NCBI RefSeq assembly: GCF_009733795.1
Contig: NZ_WNXX01000010.1
Coordinates: 80,333 to 144,332, forward strand
Length of the DNA: 64,000 nucleotides
From: Actinotalea caeni
Lineage (GTDB): Bacteria > Actinomycetota > Actinomycetes > Actinomycetales > Beutenbergiaceae
Direction of reading: 5' to 3'
Shown in pieces: positions 30,355 to 40,577 of this stretch. A program made the position numbers and the translations under genes. Below the pieces are notes generated by a model, which had not been told where the DNA came from, did no database searches, and worked only from the letters and a program-made list of their open reading frames with translations. Every line of letters begins with the position of its first letter. Position 1 is the first letter of the stretch.

Positions 30355-31704
30355 CTACGACTGCAGCCGGAACCGGGCGAGGGGCACCAGCGACAGCAGC
30401 GCGAGCACCGCGGGCAGCACGCTGAAGACGATGACGACGCCCCACAGCGCCGAGCCGGGCTGCTCGACGACGGCCTGCGACGTGCGCGAGGTGAAGCCGG
30501 TGAGCGCGAGCACACCGAGCGCGACGGCCGGACCCAGCGCGAGGCCGGCTGTCTCCCCCGCCGTCCACACCCCGGCGACGACGCCGGCCCGCTCGGCGCC
30601 GCGCCGGCGGGCGTCGTCGCCGATGACGTCGGGCAGCAGGGCGAGCGGGTACAGCTGCATCCCCGCGTAGGCCACGCCTGCGAGGGCCACGCACGCGTAC
30701 ACCCACGGCCCCGGCGCGACGCGCGCCGGCACCAGCAGCGCCGCCGCCACGGCGAACACCGTCGTGGCCGCGACGAGGGCGCGCAGCTTGCCGACGCGGT
30801 CGGCCAGCCGCCGCGCGAGCGGCATCACGAGCAGCGCGGGTGCCACCAGCGCGGCGAACAGGAACGTCACCGCGCTCTCGTCCCCGAGCGTGTAGGTGGC
30901 GACGTACTGCGCGGCGGCGAGCATCGCCCCGGTCGCCAGCGCCTGCAGCACGAACGCCGTCAGGAGGGCGCGCAGCGGTGCCGACTCGCGCAGGGCGAGC
31001 CACCCCGCGCGGTACCCCGCGCCTGCGGGCGACGGCGTACCGGCCGGGGCCTCGGCGTCACGGGCCGGGCGGGGCCCCGGACGGGTGGTCAGCAGCGCGG
31101 CGGCGGCCATGCCGGCGCCGATGAGCAGCGCGGTCACCACGCCCATCGCGAGGTAGCCCGGCCGGCCGCCCCCGGCGGCGTCGCGGATCGCCGGACCGCC
31201 CGCGCCGAACGCGAGGATCGCGACCGCCAGCACCGCGATGCGCGGCGCGACGAGCCGGGTGCGCGCCCGGGGTGTCTGCGCGAGCTCGGCCGGCAGCGCG
31301 ATGTAGGGCACCTGGAACAGCGAGAACGCGGTCGTCGCGAGCAGGAACGCCGCGACCACCCACGCCGCGGCTGCCGCGCCCTGCACGGAGGTGGGGACCG
31401 CGAACAGCAGCGCGAAGCACACCGGCAGCGTCGCCGCCCCGGCGAGCAGGAAGGCTCGCCGAGAGCCGCGGCGTCGTGCGCTGACGTCGCTCGCCCGCCC
31501 GATCAGCGGGTCGACGACGACGTCCCAGATCTTCGGCAGCGTCACCGCCAGCCCCGCGAGCCCGGCCGCGACACCGAGGGTGTCGGTGAGGTAGTAGGCC
31601 AGCACGAGCCCCGGCAGCGTGCCGAACCCGCCCGTGCCGACCGACCCGAGCGCGTACCCGACCACCTCACGGCGCGCCGGCGCCTGCTCGACCTGCGTGC
31701 TCAC
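30355..31704 (-). CDS. MFS transporter of the GPH (sugar:cation symporter) type
   Basis: Predicted symporter with 12 membrane helices, 449 aa. The sequence YALGSVGTGGFGTLPGLVLAYYLT at the start and DPLIGRASDVSARRRGSRRAF loop are typical of the MelB/GPH branch, as is FSLFQVPYIALPAEL. The substrate is unknown; GPH members carry glycosides, pentosides or hexuronides. The GTG start at 31704 (STQVEQAPARREV follows) is chosen because GAGGAGG lies 4 nt upstream; a GTG at 31725 lacks a ribosome site. It follows nusB on the same strand after 39 nt. Confidence 0.85.
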   Translation of the reverse strand: MSTQVEQAPARREVVGYALGSVGTGGFGTLPGLVLAYYLTDTLGVAAGLAGLAVTLPKIWDVVVDPLIGRASDVSARRRGSRRAFLLAGAATLPVCFALLFAVPTSVQGAAAAAWVVAAFLLATTAFSLFQVPYIALPAELAQTPRARTRLVAPRIAVLAVAILAFGAGGPAIRDAAGGGRPGYLAMGVVTALLIGAGMAAAALLTTRPGPRPARDAEAPAGTPSPAGAGYRAGWLALRESAPLRALLTAFVLQALATGAMLAAAQYVATYTLGDESAVTFLFAALVAPALLVMPLARRLADRVGKLRALVAATTVFAVAAALLVPARVAPGPWVYACVALAGVAYAGMQLYPLALLPDVIGDDARRRGAERAGVVAGVWTAGETAGLALGPAVALGVLALTGFTSRTSQAVVEQPGSALWGVVIVFSVLPAVLALLSLVPLARFRLQS

Positions 31705-31743
31705 GGGCCTCCTCGCGCGTGCCACCTCGACACGGCTGCCCGG

Positions 31744-32184
31744 TCAGTCGAGCAGCGTGTCCTTGAGGGTAGCGAGGCGGCCGAGCAGGCCGTTGACGAA
31801 CGTCGGCGAGTCGTCGGTCGACAGCGAGCGGGCGAGCTCGACCGCCTCGTCGATCGCGACGGCGTCGGGCACGTCGTCGTTGTAGAGCAGCTCCCAGGTG
31901 CCGACGCGCAGCACGGCGCGGTCGACGGCGGGCATGCGGTCGATGGTCCAGCCCTGGGAGTAGGTGCTGAGCGCCTCGTCGATCGACGACAGCCGTGCCG
32001 TCACGCCCTCGACGACCTCGATCGTGTACTCCGGCAGCGACGTCTGCGTGCCTGGCTGGGCCACGCGCTCGGCGAGCACCGTCGGGAGGGCGCGGACGAG
32101 CGCCTCACCGCTGGTGAGGGCGCGCTGGTCGGCCTCGTAGACGACGTCGACGGCGCGCTTGCGCGCCTTGCTCCGGGCAGCCAC
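31744..32184 (-). CDS. nusB: Transcription antitermination factor NusB
   Basis: Binds boxA RNA with NusE (S10) in rRNA antitermination complexes. The 146-aa protein has ARKRAVDVVYEADQR, and the conserved RVGTWELLY, VAIDEAVELARSLSTDDSP, FVNGLLGRLA. GTG start with GGGGAGGAG upstream. It follows efp after 23 nt, the conserved aroQ-efp-nusB order in actinobacteria. Standard length; nothing odd. Confidence 0.98.
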   Translation of the reverse strand: MAARSKARKRAVDVVYEADQRALTSGEALVRALPTVLAERVAQPGTQTSLPEYTIEVVEGVTARLSSIDEALSTYSQGWTIDRMPAVDRAVLRVGTWELLYNDDVPDAVAIDEAVELARSLSTDDSPTFVNGLLGRLATLKDTLLD

Positions 32185-32207
32185 GGGGTGCGGTCTCCTC
32201 CCCCGCC

Positions 32208-32765
32208 TCAGGCGCGGCCGAGGTAGTCACCCGTGCGGGTGTCGACCTTGACCTTCGTGCCGGTCTCGAGGAACAGCGGGACCTGGATCTCGTAGCCGGT
32301 CTCCAGCGTCGCGGGCTTGGTGCCGGCCGAGGAGCGGTCGCCCTGCAGACCCGGCTCGGTGTAGGTGATCTCGAGCACGACCGAGGCGGGCATCTCGACG
32401 TAGAGCGGGGTGCCCTCGTGGAGCGCGATGATGATCTGCTGGCCCTCGACGAGGAAGTTCGCGGCGGTGTCGACGACGTCGGCGCCGAGCGTGATCTGCT
32501 CGTAGTCGCTCACGTCCATGAAGACGAAGCCCTCGCCGTCGTTGTACAGGTACTGGTAGTCGCGACGGTCGACGTTCGCCGTGTCCACCTTGACGCCGGC
32601 GTTGAACGTCTTGGAGACGACCTTGCCGTTCGTAACGCCCTTCAGCTTGGTGCGCACGAAGGCCGGGCCCTTGCCGGGCTTGACGTGCTGGAACTCCACG
32701 ACGGACCACAGCTGTCCGTCGATGTTGAGCACCATGCCGTTCTTGAGGTCGTTCGTGGTCGCCAC
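32208..32765 (-). CDS. efp: Elongation factor P
   Basis: Relieves ribosome stalling at polyproline stretches. The 185-aa protein has three OB-like domains; domain I includes [22 protein letters not shown] and the modification-loop tip [16 protein letters not shown] (Lys at the tip), domain III includes [23 protein letters not shown]. It is likely important here because several window proteins are Pro-rich (the PV and PQG proteins). GTG start with AAGGA upstream. A short palindrome (ACCCGG/CCGGGT) lies at the end of aroQ just upstream. Confidence 0.98.
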   Translation of the reverse strand: MATTNDLKNGMVLNIDGQLWSVVEFQHVKPGKGPAFVRTKLKGVTNGKVVSKTFNAGVKVDTANVDRRDYQYLYNDGEGFVFMDVSDYEQITLGADVVDTAANFLVEGQQIIIALHEGTPLYVEMPASVVLEITYTEPGLQGDRSSAGTKPATLETGYEIQVPLFLETGTKVKVDTRTGDYLGRA

Positions 32766-32900
32766 GTGTCGTCGTCCTTCGCGTCGGGGGTCGAGCAGCG
32801 CGTCGCAGGTCCCAGAGCCCACCGAGCGCCCCGGAAACGGTACGCCATCGCGGCGCACGCGTCGAACAGGCGCGGGGTGGCGTCGCTCACCCGGTCCGGG

Positions 32901-33374
32901 TCAGCCGGCCGCGGCCCCGTGCGGACCGCCGCCCTGCAGCGCTGCCAGCGCGAGCCGGTAGCTGTCGGGGCCGAAGCCGGCCACGGTGCCGGTCGCGACC
33001 CCGGCGACGACCGAGGTGTGCCGGAACCGCTCCCGGGTGGCGGGGTTGGTCAGGTGCACCTCGACGAGCCGCAGCCCGGCGGTCGTCACCTGCGCGGCCG
33101 CGTCGCGCAGCGCGTAGGAGTAGTGGGTGAACGCTGCCGGGTTGAGCACGACGTCGCGTCGCGTGTCCACCGCCTCGTGCAGCCAGCCGACCAGTGTCGC
33201 CTCGTCATCGGTCTGCCGCACCTCGGCGGTGAGGCCGAGGTCCTCGGCCCAGCCGCGGATCGCGTCGGCCAGCCCGGGTGCGTCGAGCGCGCCGTAGACG
33301 TCGGGCTCGCGCGTGCCGAGCCGGCCGAGGTTCGGCCCGTTGATGACGAGGACGCTGGTGCCGTGGTCGCTCAC
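32901..33374 (-). CDS. aroQ: 3-dehydroquinate dehydratase, type II
   Basis: Third shikimate-pathway step, dehydrating 3-dehydroquinate. The 157-aa protein has the type II signatures VINGPNLGRLGTREPDVYG (catalytic Tyr in the DVYG tip), NPAAFTHYSYALRDA and EVHLTNPATRERFRHTSVVAGV (catalytic His). GTG start with no ribosome site; TAGGCT lies 7 nt upstream, so probably leaderless and separately promoted, despite sitting 20 nt after aroB. The last residues (GGGPHGAAAG) are a short Gly/Ala tail. Confidence 0.97.
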   Translation of the reverse strand: MSDHGTSVLVINGPNLGRLGTREPDVYGALDAPGLADAIRGWAEDLGLTAEVRQTDDEATLVGWLHEAVDTRRDVVLNPAAFTHYSYALRDAAAQVTTAGLRLVEVHLTNPATRERFRHTSVVAGVATGTVAGFGPDSYRLALAALQGGGPHGAAAG

Positions 33375-33387
33375 GGCGCCCAGCCTA
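33375..33387 (-). promoter_or_regulatory. Leaderless promoter of aroQ (-10 TAGGCT)
   Basis: TAGGCT at 33387-33382 on the minus strand is followed after 7 nt by the aroQ GTG. It lies in the 20-nt gap after aroB, so the aroQ-efp-nusB genes can be transcribed independently of the aro operon. Positional evidence only. Confidence 0.5.
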
Positions 33388-33394
33388 GAGCCGG

Positions 33395-36218
<2,824 letters not shown>

Positions 36219-36260
36219 GCCGTCATCCTGACACGTCCCGCGAGCGGCCTTCGACGGCGT

Positions 36261-36911
36261 TCAGGGAGTGAGCCCGCCGCTCGTGACGAGCGCGACACCG
36301 GCCGCCGCGCCGAGCACCAGGCACGGCCCGAACGCGAGCGGCGTGCGTCGGGTCGCCCGGCCGCTGACGAGCAGCACGATCGCCGCGGCACCGCCGACGA
36401 CGAACGCGGCGACGACGCCCGCGAGCACGGCGTCCCAGCCGAACCAGCCGAGCAGCAGCCCGAGCAGCGCGGCCAGCTTGACGTCGCCCAGACCGATCGC
36501 GCGGGGCGAGGCCAGCGCGAGCAGCAGGAAGCCGGCCCCCACGGCCGCCCCACCGAGCACCGCACCAGCCAGCCGCGGCCACCCGGCGTCGAGGGCAGCG
36601 GCGGCCGCCAGGCCCGCCAGCAGCGCGACCGCCGTCGGCAGCGTGACGACGTCCGGGAGCCGGTGGCAGGCCAGGTCCACCGCGACGAGGACCGCGCAGC
36701 CCAGCGCGAGCGCTGCCAGCCCGAGCAGCTCGGCCGGGCTGCTCGCGACGGCGGCCGCACCTGCGCCGCCGAGGCCGGCCAGCACGGCGAGCGGCAGCCG
36801 CCCCGTCCAGGACGAGAGCTCGGCACCTGCCAGCGCGGCGGCCCACGGTGCGGCGGCGGCGCCGGCGACCGCGAGCAGCAGGGCGGTCGCACCGACGACC
36901 GCGACGCTCAC
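36261..36911 (-). CDS. Type IV prepilin peptidase-like aspartyl protease (A24)
   Basis: Membrane aspartyl protease of the A24 family, 216 aa, all hydrophobic helices. The two catalytic aspartates are D79 in DLACHRLPD and D143 in IGLGDVKLAALLGLLLGWFG (GxGDxK). The N-terminal methylase domain of PilD is absent, as in CpaA/TadV-type enzymes. It would process type IV or tad-type prepilin leader peptides; no pilin gene is in the window. GTG start in a GTGA overlap with aroE, so it is locked into the aro operon. A peptidase at this spot recurs in actinobacteria. Confidence 0.85.
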   Translation of the reverse strand: MSVAVVGATALLLAVAGAAAAPWAAALAGAELSSWTGRLPLAVLAGLGGAGAAAVASSPAELLGLAALALGCAVLVAVDLACHRLPDVVTLPTAVALLAGLAAAAALDAGWPRLAGAVLGGAAVGAGFLLLALASPRAIGLGDVKLAALLGLLLGWFGWDAVLAGVVAAFVVGGAAAIVLLVSGRATRRTPLAFGPCLVLGAAAGVALVTSGGLTP

Positions 36912-37780
36912 GCCGGCGCGACGGCGGCCGTCAGCGCGGCACGCATCGCCGCCTCCGGGGCCTGCCGCCCGGTCATGAGCCGGACCTGCTCGCAGGCCTG
37001 GTGCAGCAGCATCAGCCAGCCCGGGGCGACCGAGCCGCCCGAGGCGAGCCACTGCTGCGGCAGCGGTGTGGGCCAGCCCTCGTAGACGACGTCGAGCAGC
37101 ACCTGAGCGGCGTCGAGCCGGTGGTCGGCGACCAGCGGCGCCAGCGTCGTGGACGCGCCGCCGGGCACGGTGCTCACCACGATCTCGGCGTCGCGCAGCA
37201 GCCCGGTGGCGCGGTCGGTGCCCAGCGTCACGAGGTCGGGCTCGACCCCCATCGCAGCGGCGGCCCGCAGCACCGTGCCGGCACGACCGAGGCTGCGCAC
37301 GGCCACGACCGGGCGCCGCACCCCCAGCTCGCCGAGCGCGGCGATCGCCGAGGCCGCGGTGGCGCCCCCGCCGACGATCACGCCACGGGTGCGCGGCCCG
37401 TCGACGCCCCGCGGCTCGGCCTCGCGCAGCGCCTGGACCAGCCCGTGGACGTCGGTGTTGGCACCGACGGTGAGGCCGCCGGGCTGCAGCAGCACCGTGT
37501 TGACGGCACCGACCGCCTCGGCGAGCGGCTGCACGACGTCGACCGCGCGCAGCGCCTCCTGCTTGAGAGGCATCGTCAGTGACAGCCCGGCCCAGGTCTC
37601 GTCCAGGGCGGCGAGGAACGGCACGAGCTCGTGGGTGTCGACGTCGTGCATCTCGTAGCGCCACCCGGCCAGACCGAGCGCGTCGTAGGCCGCGCGGTGC
37701 AGCACGGGCGAGAGCGAGTGCGCGACCGGGTGGCCGAGCACCGCGGCGCGCCGGGGCGCCGCACCGTCGGGAACCGCCAT
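36908..37780 (-). CDS. aroE: Shikimate dehydrogenase
   Basis: Reduces 3-dehydroshikimate with NADPH. The 290-aa protein has the N-terminal AVLGHPVAHSLSPVLHRAAYDALG, the catalytic MPLKQEAL Lys region, VNTVLL, GANTDVHGLV and the NADP-binding GVIVGGGATAASAIAAL loop; GGGATA rather than GAGGAA is a modest variation. ATG shares one nucleotide with the upstream mltG stop. It overlaps the prepilin peptidase by 4 nt. Confidence 0.95.
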   Translation of the reverse strand: MAVPDGAAPRRAAVLGHPVAHSLSPVLHRAAYDALGLAGWRYEMHDVDTHELVPFLAALDETWAGLSLTMPLKQEALRAVDVVQPLAEAVGAVNTVLLQPGGLTVGANTDVHGLVQALREAEPRGVDGPRTRGVIVGGGATAASAIAALGELGVRRPVVAVRSLGRAGTVLRAAAAMGVEPDLVTLGTDRATGLLRDAEIVVSTVPGGASTTLAPLVADHRLDAAQVLLDVVYEGWPTPLPQQWLASGGSVAPGWLMLLHQACEQVRLMTGRQAPEAAMRAALTAAVAPA

Positions 37781-38922
37781 CAGCCCTCCCCCGCCGCGTC
37801 CCCCGCGGCCGCGGACTGCTCCTCGCGCCAGCGCTCCAGCCACTCGCGGTACTCCGCGCGGTTGAGCTCGTGCTCGGCCGGGTCGTCGGTGAACCGGGTC
37901 TCACCCGTCTCGAGGTTGACGGTGACGAAGTAGCACCAGTCGCCGGCGGGCGGGTCGAGCACGGCGTCGAGCGCCGTCGTGCCGGGCGAGTTGATCGGCG
38001 CCGGCGGCAGCCCCTCGAAGACGTAGGTGTTGAACGGCGTGCTGTCGTCATCGAGGTCGGCCAGGGTCAGGTCGGTGACGGCCTTGTCGAGCCCGTACGC
38101 GACCGTCGAGCTCATCTGGAGCAGCCGGCCCACGTCGGCGCAGCCCTCCAGCCGGTTGTCGAGCACGCGGGCCACGCGGCCGCGGTCCTCGGCGTCGGCG
38201 ACCTCGGCCTCCACGATCGAGGCGCGGATGAGGGTCTCCTCCCGGTCCTCCGGAGCGACGCCGCGCTCGTCGAGCACCTCGACGGTGCGGTCGACCATCG
38301 CCTGCAGGGCGTCGAGCGGGGTCTGGCCCGGGCTGACGGTGTAGGAGTCGGCGTACAGCCAGCCCTCGAGGCTCGTGGCGCCCTCGGGCAGCTCGACCTG
38401 CTCGGCGGCCGCCTCGACGTCGGCGAGCGGGACGCCCATCACCTCCGCGACCTTCGCGGTGATCTGCGTCTCGCGCCAGCCCGCGGGGATCGTCAGCGTG
38501 CGGTCGGCCCGGTTCGCTGGGTCGAGGAGCGCGAGGACCGCGTCCGCGGCGCGCATCCGCTGCGGCAGCGTGTACGTCCCGGGAGCGATCGACGTCGCGT
38601 CGGGGTTGGCCGCGTAGGCGTCGACGAACGCCTGGCTGGTCGCGACGACGCCGGCCTCGGCGAGCGTCGTCCCGATCTCCTGCGCGGTCGGGTCGCTGAT
38701 GACGACCGACACCTCGCCCGAGCCCGGGCCCGGGTAGTCGGTGACGGGGTCGTCGGCGTCGCGCAGCATCGGGATGACGAGCTGCCACGCCCCGGCGACC
38801 AGCAGCGCGAGCGCCACGACGAGCACCCCGAGGATCGTGAGGTTGCGGCGGGTGCGGGTGGGCGCGCCGGCGCGGCCGCTGTCGGGTGCGGACGCCCCGG
38901 AGTCGGGTGAGCGGTCGGTCAT
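37780..38922 (-). CDS. mltG: Endolytic murein transglycosylase MltG, second tandem copy
   Basis: Membrane-anchored lytic transglycosylase that cuts nascent peptidoglycan, 380 aa. One helix (LTILGVLVVALALLVAGAWQLV) is followed by a LysM-like subdomain (VVISDPTAQEIGTTLAEAG) and the YceG catalytic domain with ASIVEAEV (catalytic Glu), RVLDNRLEG, MSSTVAYGL and FNTYVFEGLPPAPINSPG. The C-terminus is Glu/Trp/Arg-rich then Ala/Gly. It lies 12 nt after the first copy and starts the chain into aroE. All motifs are kept, so it should be active. Confidence 0.92.
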   Translation of the reverse strand: MTDRSPDSGASAPDSGRAGAPTRTRRNLTILGVLVVALALLVAGAWQLVIPMLRDADDPVTDYPGPGSGEVSVVISDPTAQEIGTTLAEAGVVATSQAFVDAYAANPDATSIAPGTYTLPQRMRAADAVLALLDPANRADRTLTIPAGWRETQITAKVAEVMGVPLADVEAAAEQVELPEGATSLEGWLYADSYTVSPGQTPLDALQAMVDRTVEVLDERGVAPEDREETLIRASIVEAEVADAEDRGRVARVLDNRLEGCADVGRLLQMSSTVAYGLDKAVTDLTLADLDDDSTPFNTYVFEGLPPAPINSPGTTALDAVLDPPAGDWCYFVTVNLETGETRFTDDPAEHELNRAEYREWLERWREEQSAAAGDAAGEG

Positions 38923-38934
38923 GCGAGTGCGGCG

Positions 38935-40083
38935 CTACCGGCCGTTCTCCTCCCGCCACTGCTGGTACTCCTCGCGGAACTCGAGGAACTCCTGGTAGTC
39001 GCCGGTGAACTTGGTCTCGCCGGTCTCGAGGTTGACGGTGACGAACCAGCAGAAGTCGCCCTCGGGCGGGTTCGCCGCGGCCGCGATCGCTGCCTCGCCG
39101 GGCGAGGCGATCGGCGTAGGCGGCAGACCGGTCACCTCCCGGGTGTTGTACGCCGTGGCGGTGTTCCACTCGGTCCCTGTGATCTCGCTGGCTGGCTTCT
39201 CGAGCTCGTAGACCAGCGTGCTGTCCATCCCGATCGTGCCGGTGCCGTCGCAGCCGGCGAGCCGGTTCTCGATCACCTGTGCGACGAGCGGACGGTCATC
39301 CGGTCGGGCGACCTCCTTCTCGACGATCGAGGCCGTGGTCAGCACCTCGTACCAGGTGTCACTCGGCACGTCGTTGCGCTCCAGCACGGTCACGGTCATG
39401 TCGACCATCTGCTGCAGGATCGACCGGGCGTCGGAGTCGGGGCCGATCGAGTACGTCGAGGGGAACAGCCAGCCCTCGATCTCGCCGCCGGCCTCCTCGG
39501 GGAGCGTGAGCTCGGCCGCGGCGTCCTCCACCTCGGCGACGTCGATCTCGAGGCGGTCGGCCACCCGGGCGTAGATCTGCGTCGCACGCATGCCCTCGGG
39601 GATCGTCACCGCGTCGTCGGTGCGGTTCGTCGGGTCGAGCAGCGCCTCGACGGCCTGCGCCGCCGGGATCTGCTGCACGAGCGTGTAGGAGCCGGGCTGG
39701 ATGCCGGGGGCCTCGGCGTTGGCGTTGTAGGCGGCGACGAACGCCTCGACGCTCGCGACGACGTCGGCCTGGACGAGCGTCGAACCGATCGCGGCACCGC
39801 TGTCGCCCGGGTTGACGACGATCTCGGCGCTGCCGGAGCCCGGGCCCGGGTAGTCGTGCAGGCTGGGCGAGGGGTCGCCGCGGTCGGTGAGCAGCGGTCG
39901 GATGAACACCCAGGCGCCCGCCACCAGCAGGCCCAGGGCCACCACCATGACGACGAACGAGACGAGCGTGCGACGGCGCTGGGCGCGTCGCTGCTGCTGC
40001 CGACGACGCTCGGCGCGCGACTGACGCGACCGGGACCCGCTCTCGCCGACCTCGGGGTCGGAATCCTGGAACAGCTCCGTCAC
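38935..40083 (-). CDS. mltG: Endolytic murein transglycosylase MltG, first tandem copy
   Basis: 382-aa paralogue with the same architecture: basic cytoplasmic tail (SRSRQSRAERRRQQQRR), helix (TLVSFVVMVVALGLLVAGA), LysM-like part (VVNPGDSGAAIGSTL), and the catalytic domain with ASIVEKEV, QVIENRLAG, MDSTLVYEL and YNTREVTGLPPTPIASPG. Its GTG overlaps the ruvX stop as GTGA. The two copies share the C-terminal FVTVNLETGET and the layout, so the pair arose by duplication. This one is closer to the usual single mltG position between ruvX and aroE. Confidence 0.94.
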   Translation of the reverse strand: MTELFQDSDPEVGESGSRSRQSRAERRRQQQRRAQRRRTLVSFVVMVVALGLLVAGAWVFIRPLLTDRGDPSPSLHDYPGPGSGSAEIVVNPGDSGAAIGSTLVQADVVASVEAFVAAYNANAEAPGIQPGSYTLVQQIPAAQAVEALLDPTNRTDDAVTIPEGMRATQIYARVADRLEIDVAEVEDAAAELTLPEEAGGEIEGWLFPSTYSIGPDSDARSILQQMVDMTVTVLERNDVPSDTWYEVLTTASIVEKEVARPDDRPLVAQVIENRLAGCDGTGTIGMDSTLVYELEKPASEITGTEWNTATAYNTREVTGLPPTPIASPGEAAIAAAANPPEGDFCWFVTVNLETGETKFTGDYQEFLEFREEYQQWREENGR

Positions 40084-40577
40084 CGGATCTCATCTCCTTC
40101 CCCGGCTGCGGGCTCGACCAGCGTCCCCGCGGGCCGTCCCGTGCCGCGCTCGGTGTCGAGCGCGGTCTGCAGGATAAGCACCGCAGCCACCTGATCGACC
40201 ACGGACCGGTGCGTTCGGCCGCTGCGCCCAGAGCGGCTGAGCGCCTGATGAGCCGTCACCGTCGTCAGTCGCTCGTCCACCACCCGGACCGGGATCGGCC
40301 GGACAACCTGTGCCAGCTTCGTAGCGTACGCCAGCACGTCCTCCGCGGCCCGGCCGTGGGCGCCCGACAGGCTGCGCGGGAGCCCGACGACGACCTCGAT
40401 CGCCTCGTGCTCGCGCGCCAGGTCCGCGATCGCCGCGACCCGGTCGTCCGCGGCCGTCCGGCGCAGCGTCTCGACCGGGGTCGCCAGCAGTCCCGACGGG
40501 TCGCTGCGGGCGACCCCGATCCGCACCGAGCCGACGTCGACCCCCAGCCGGACGCCGGTCCGGGTGCCGTCAGGCAC
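40080..40577 (-). CDS. ruvX: RuvX/YqgF Holliday-junction resolvase-like nuclease
   Basis: RNase H-fold nuclease linked to rRNA 5' processing and recombination, 165 aa. Visible motifs: LGVDVGSVRIGVARSD (first catalytic Asp), VVVGLPRSLSGAHG, VRVVDERLTTVTAHQAL (Glu) and SVVDQVAAVLILQTAL (C-terminal Asp). The GTG start at 40577 overlaps alaS by 8 nt. The C-terminal residues (PAGTLVEPAAGEGDEIR) are a short acidic tail. Standard alaS-ruvX-mltG order. Confidence 0.95.
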   Translation of the reverse strand: MPDGTRTGVRLGVDVGSVRIGVARSDPSGLLATPVETLRRTAADDRVAAIADLAREHEAIEVVVGLPRSLSGAHGRAAEDVLAYATKLAQVVRPIPVRVVDERLTTVTAHQALSRSGRSGRTHRSVVDQVAAVLILQTALDTERGTGRPAGTLVEPAAGEGDEIR

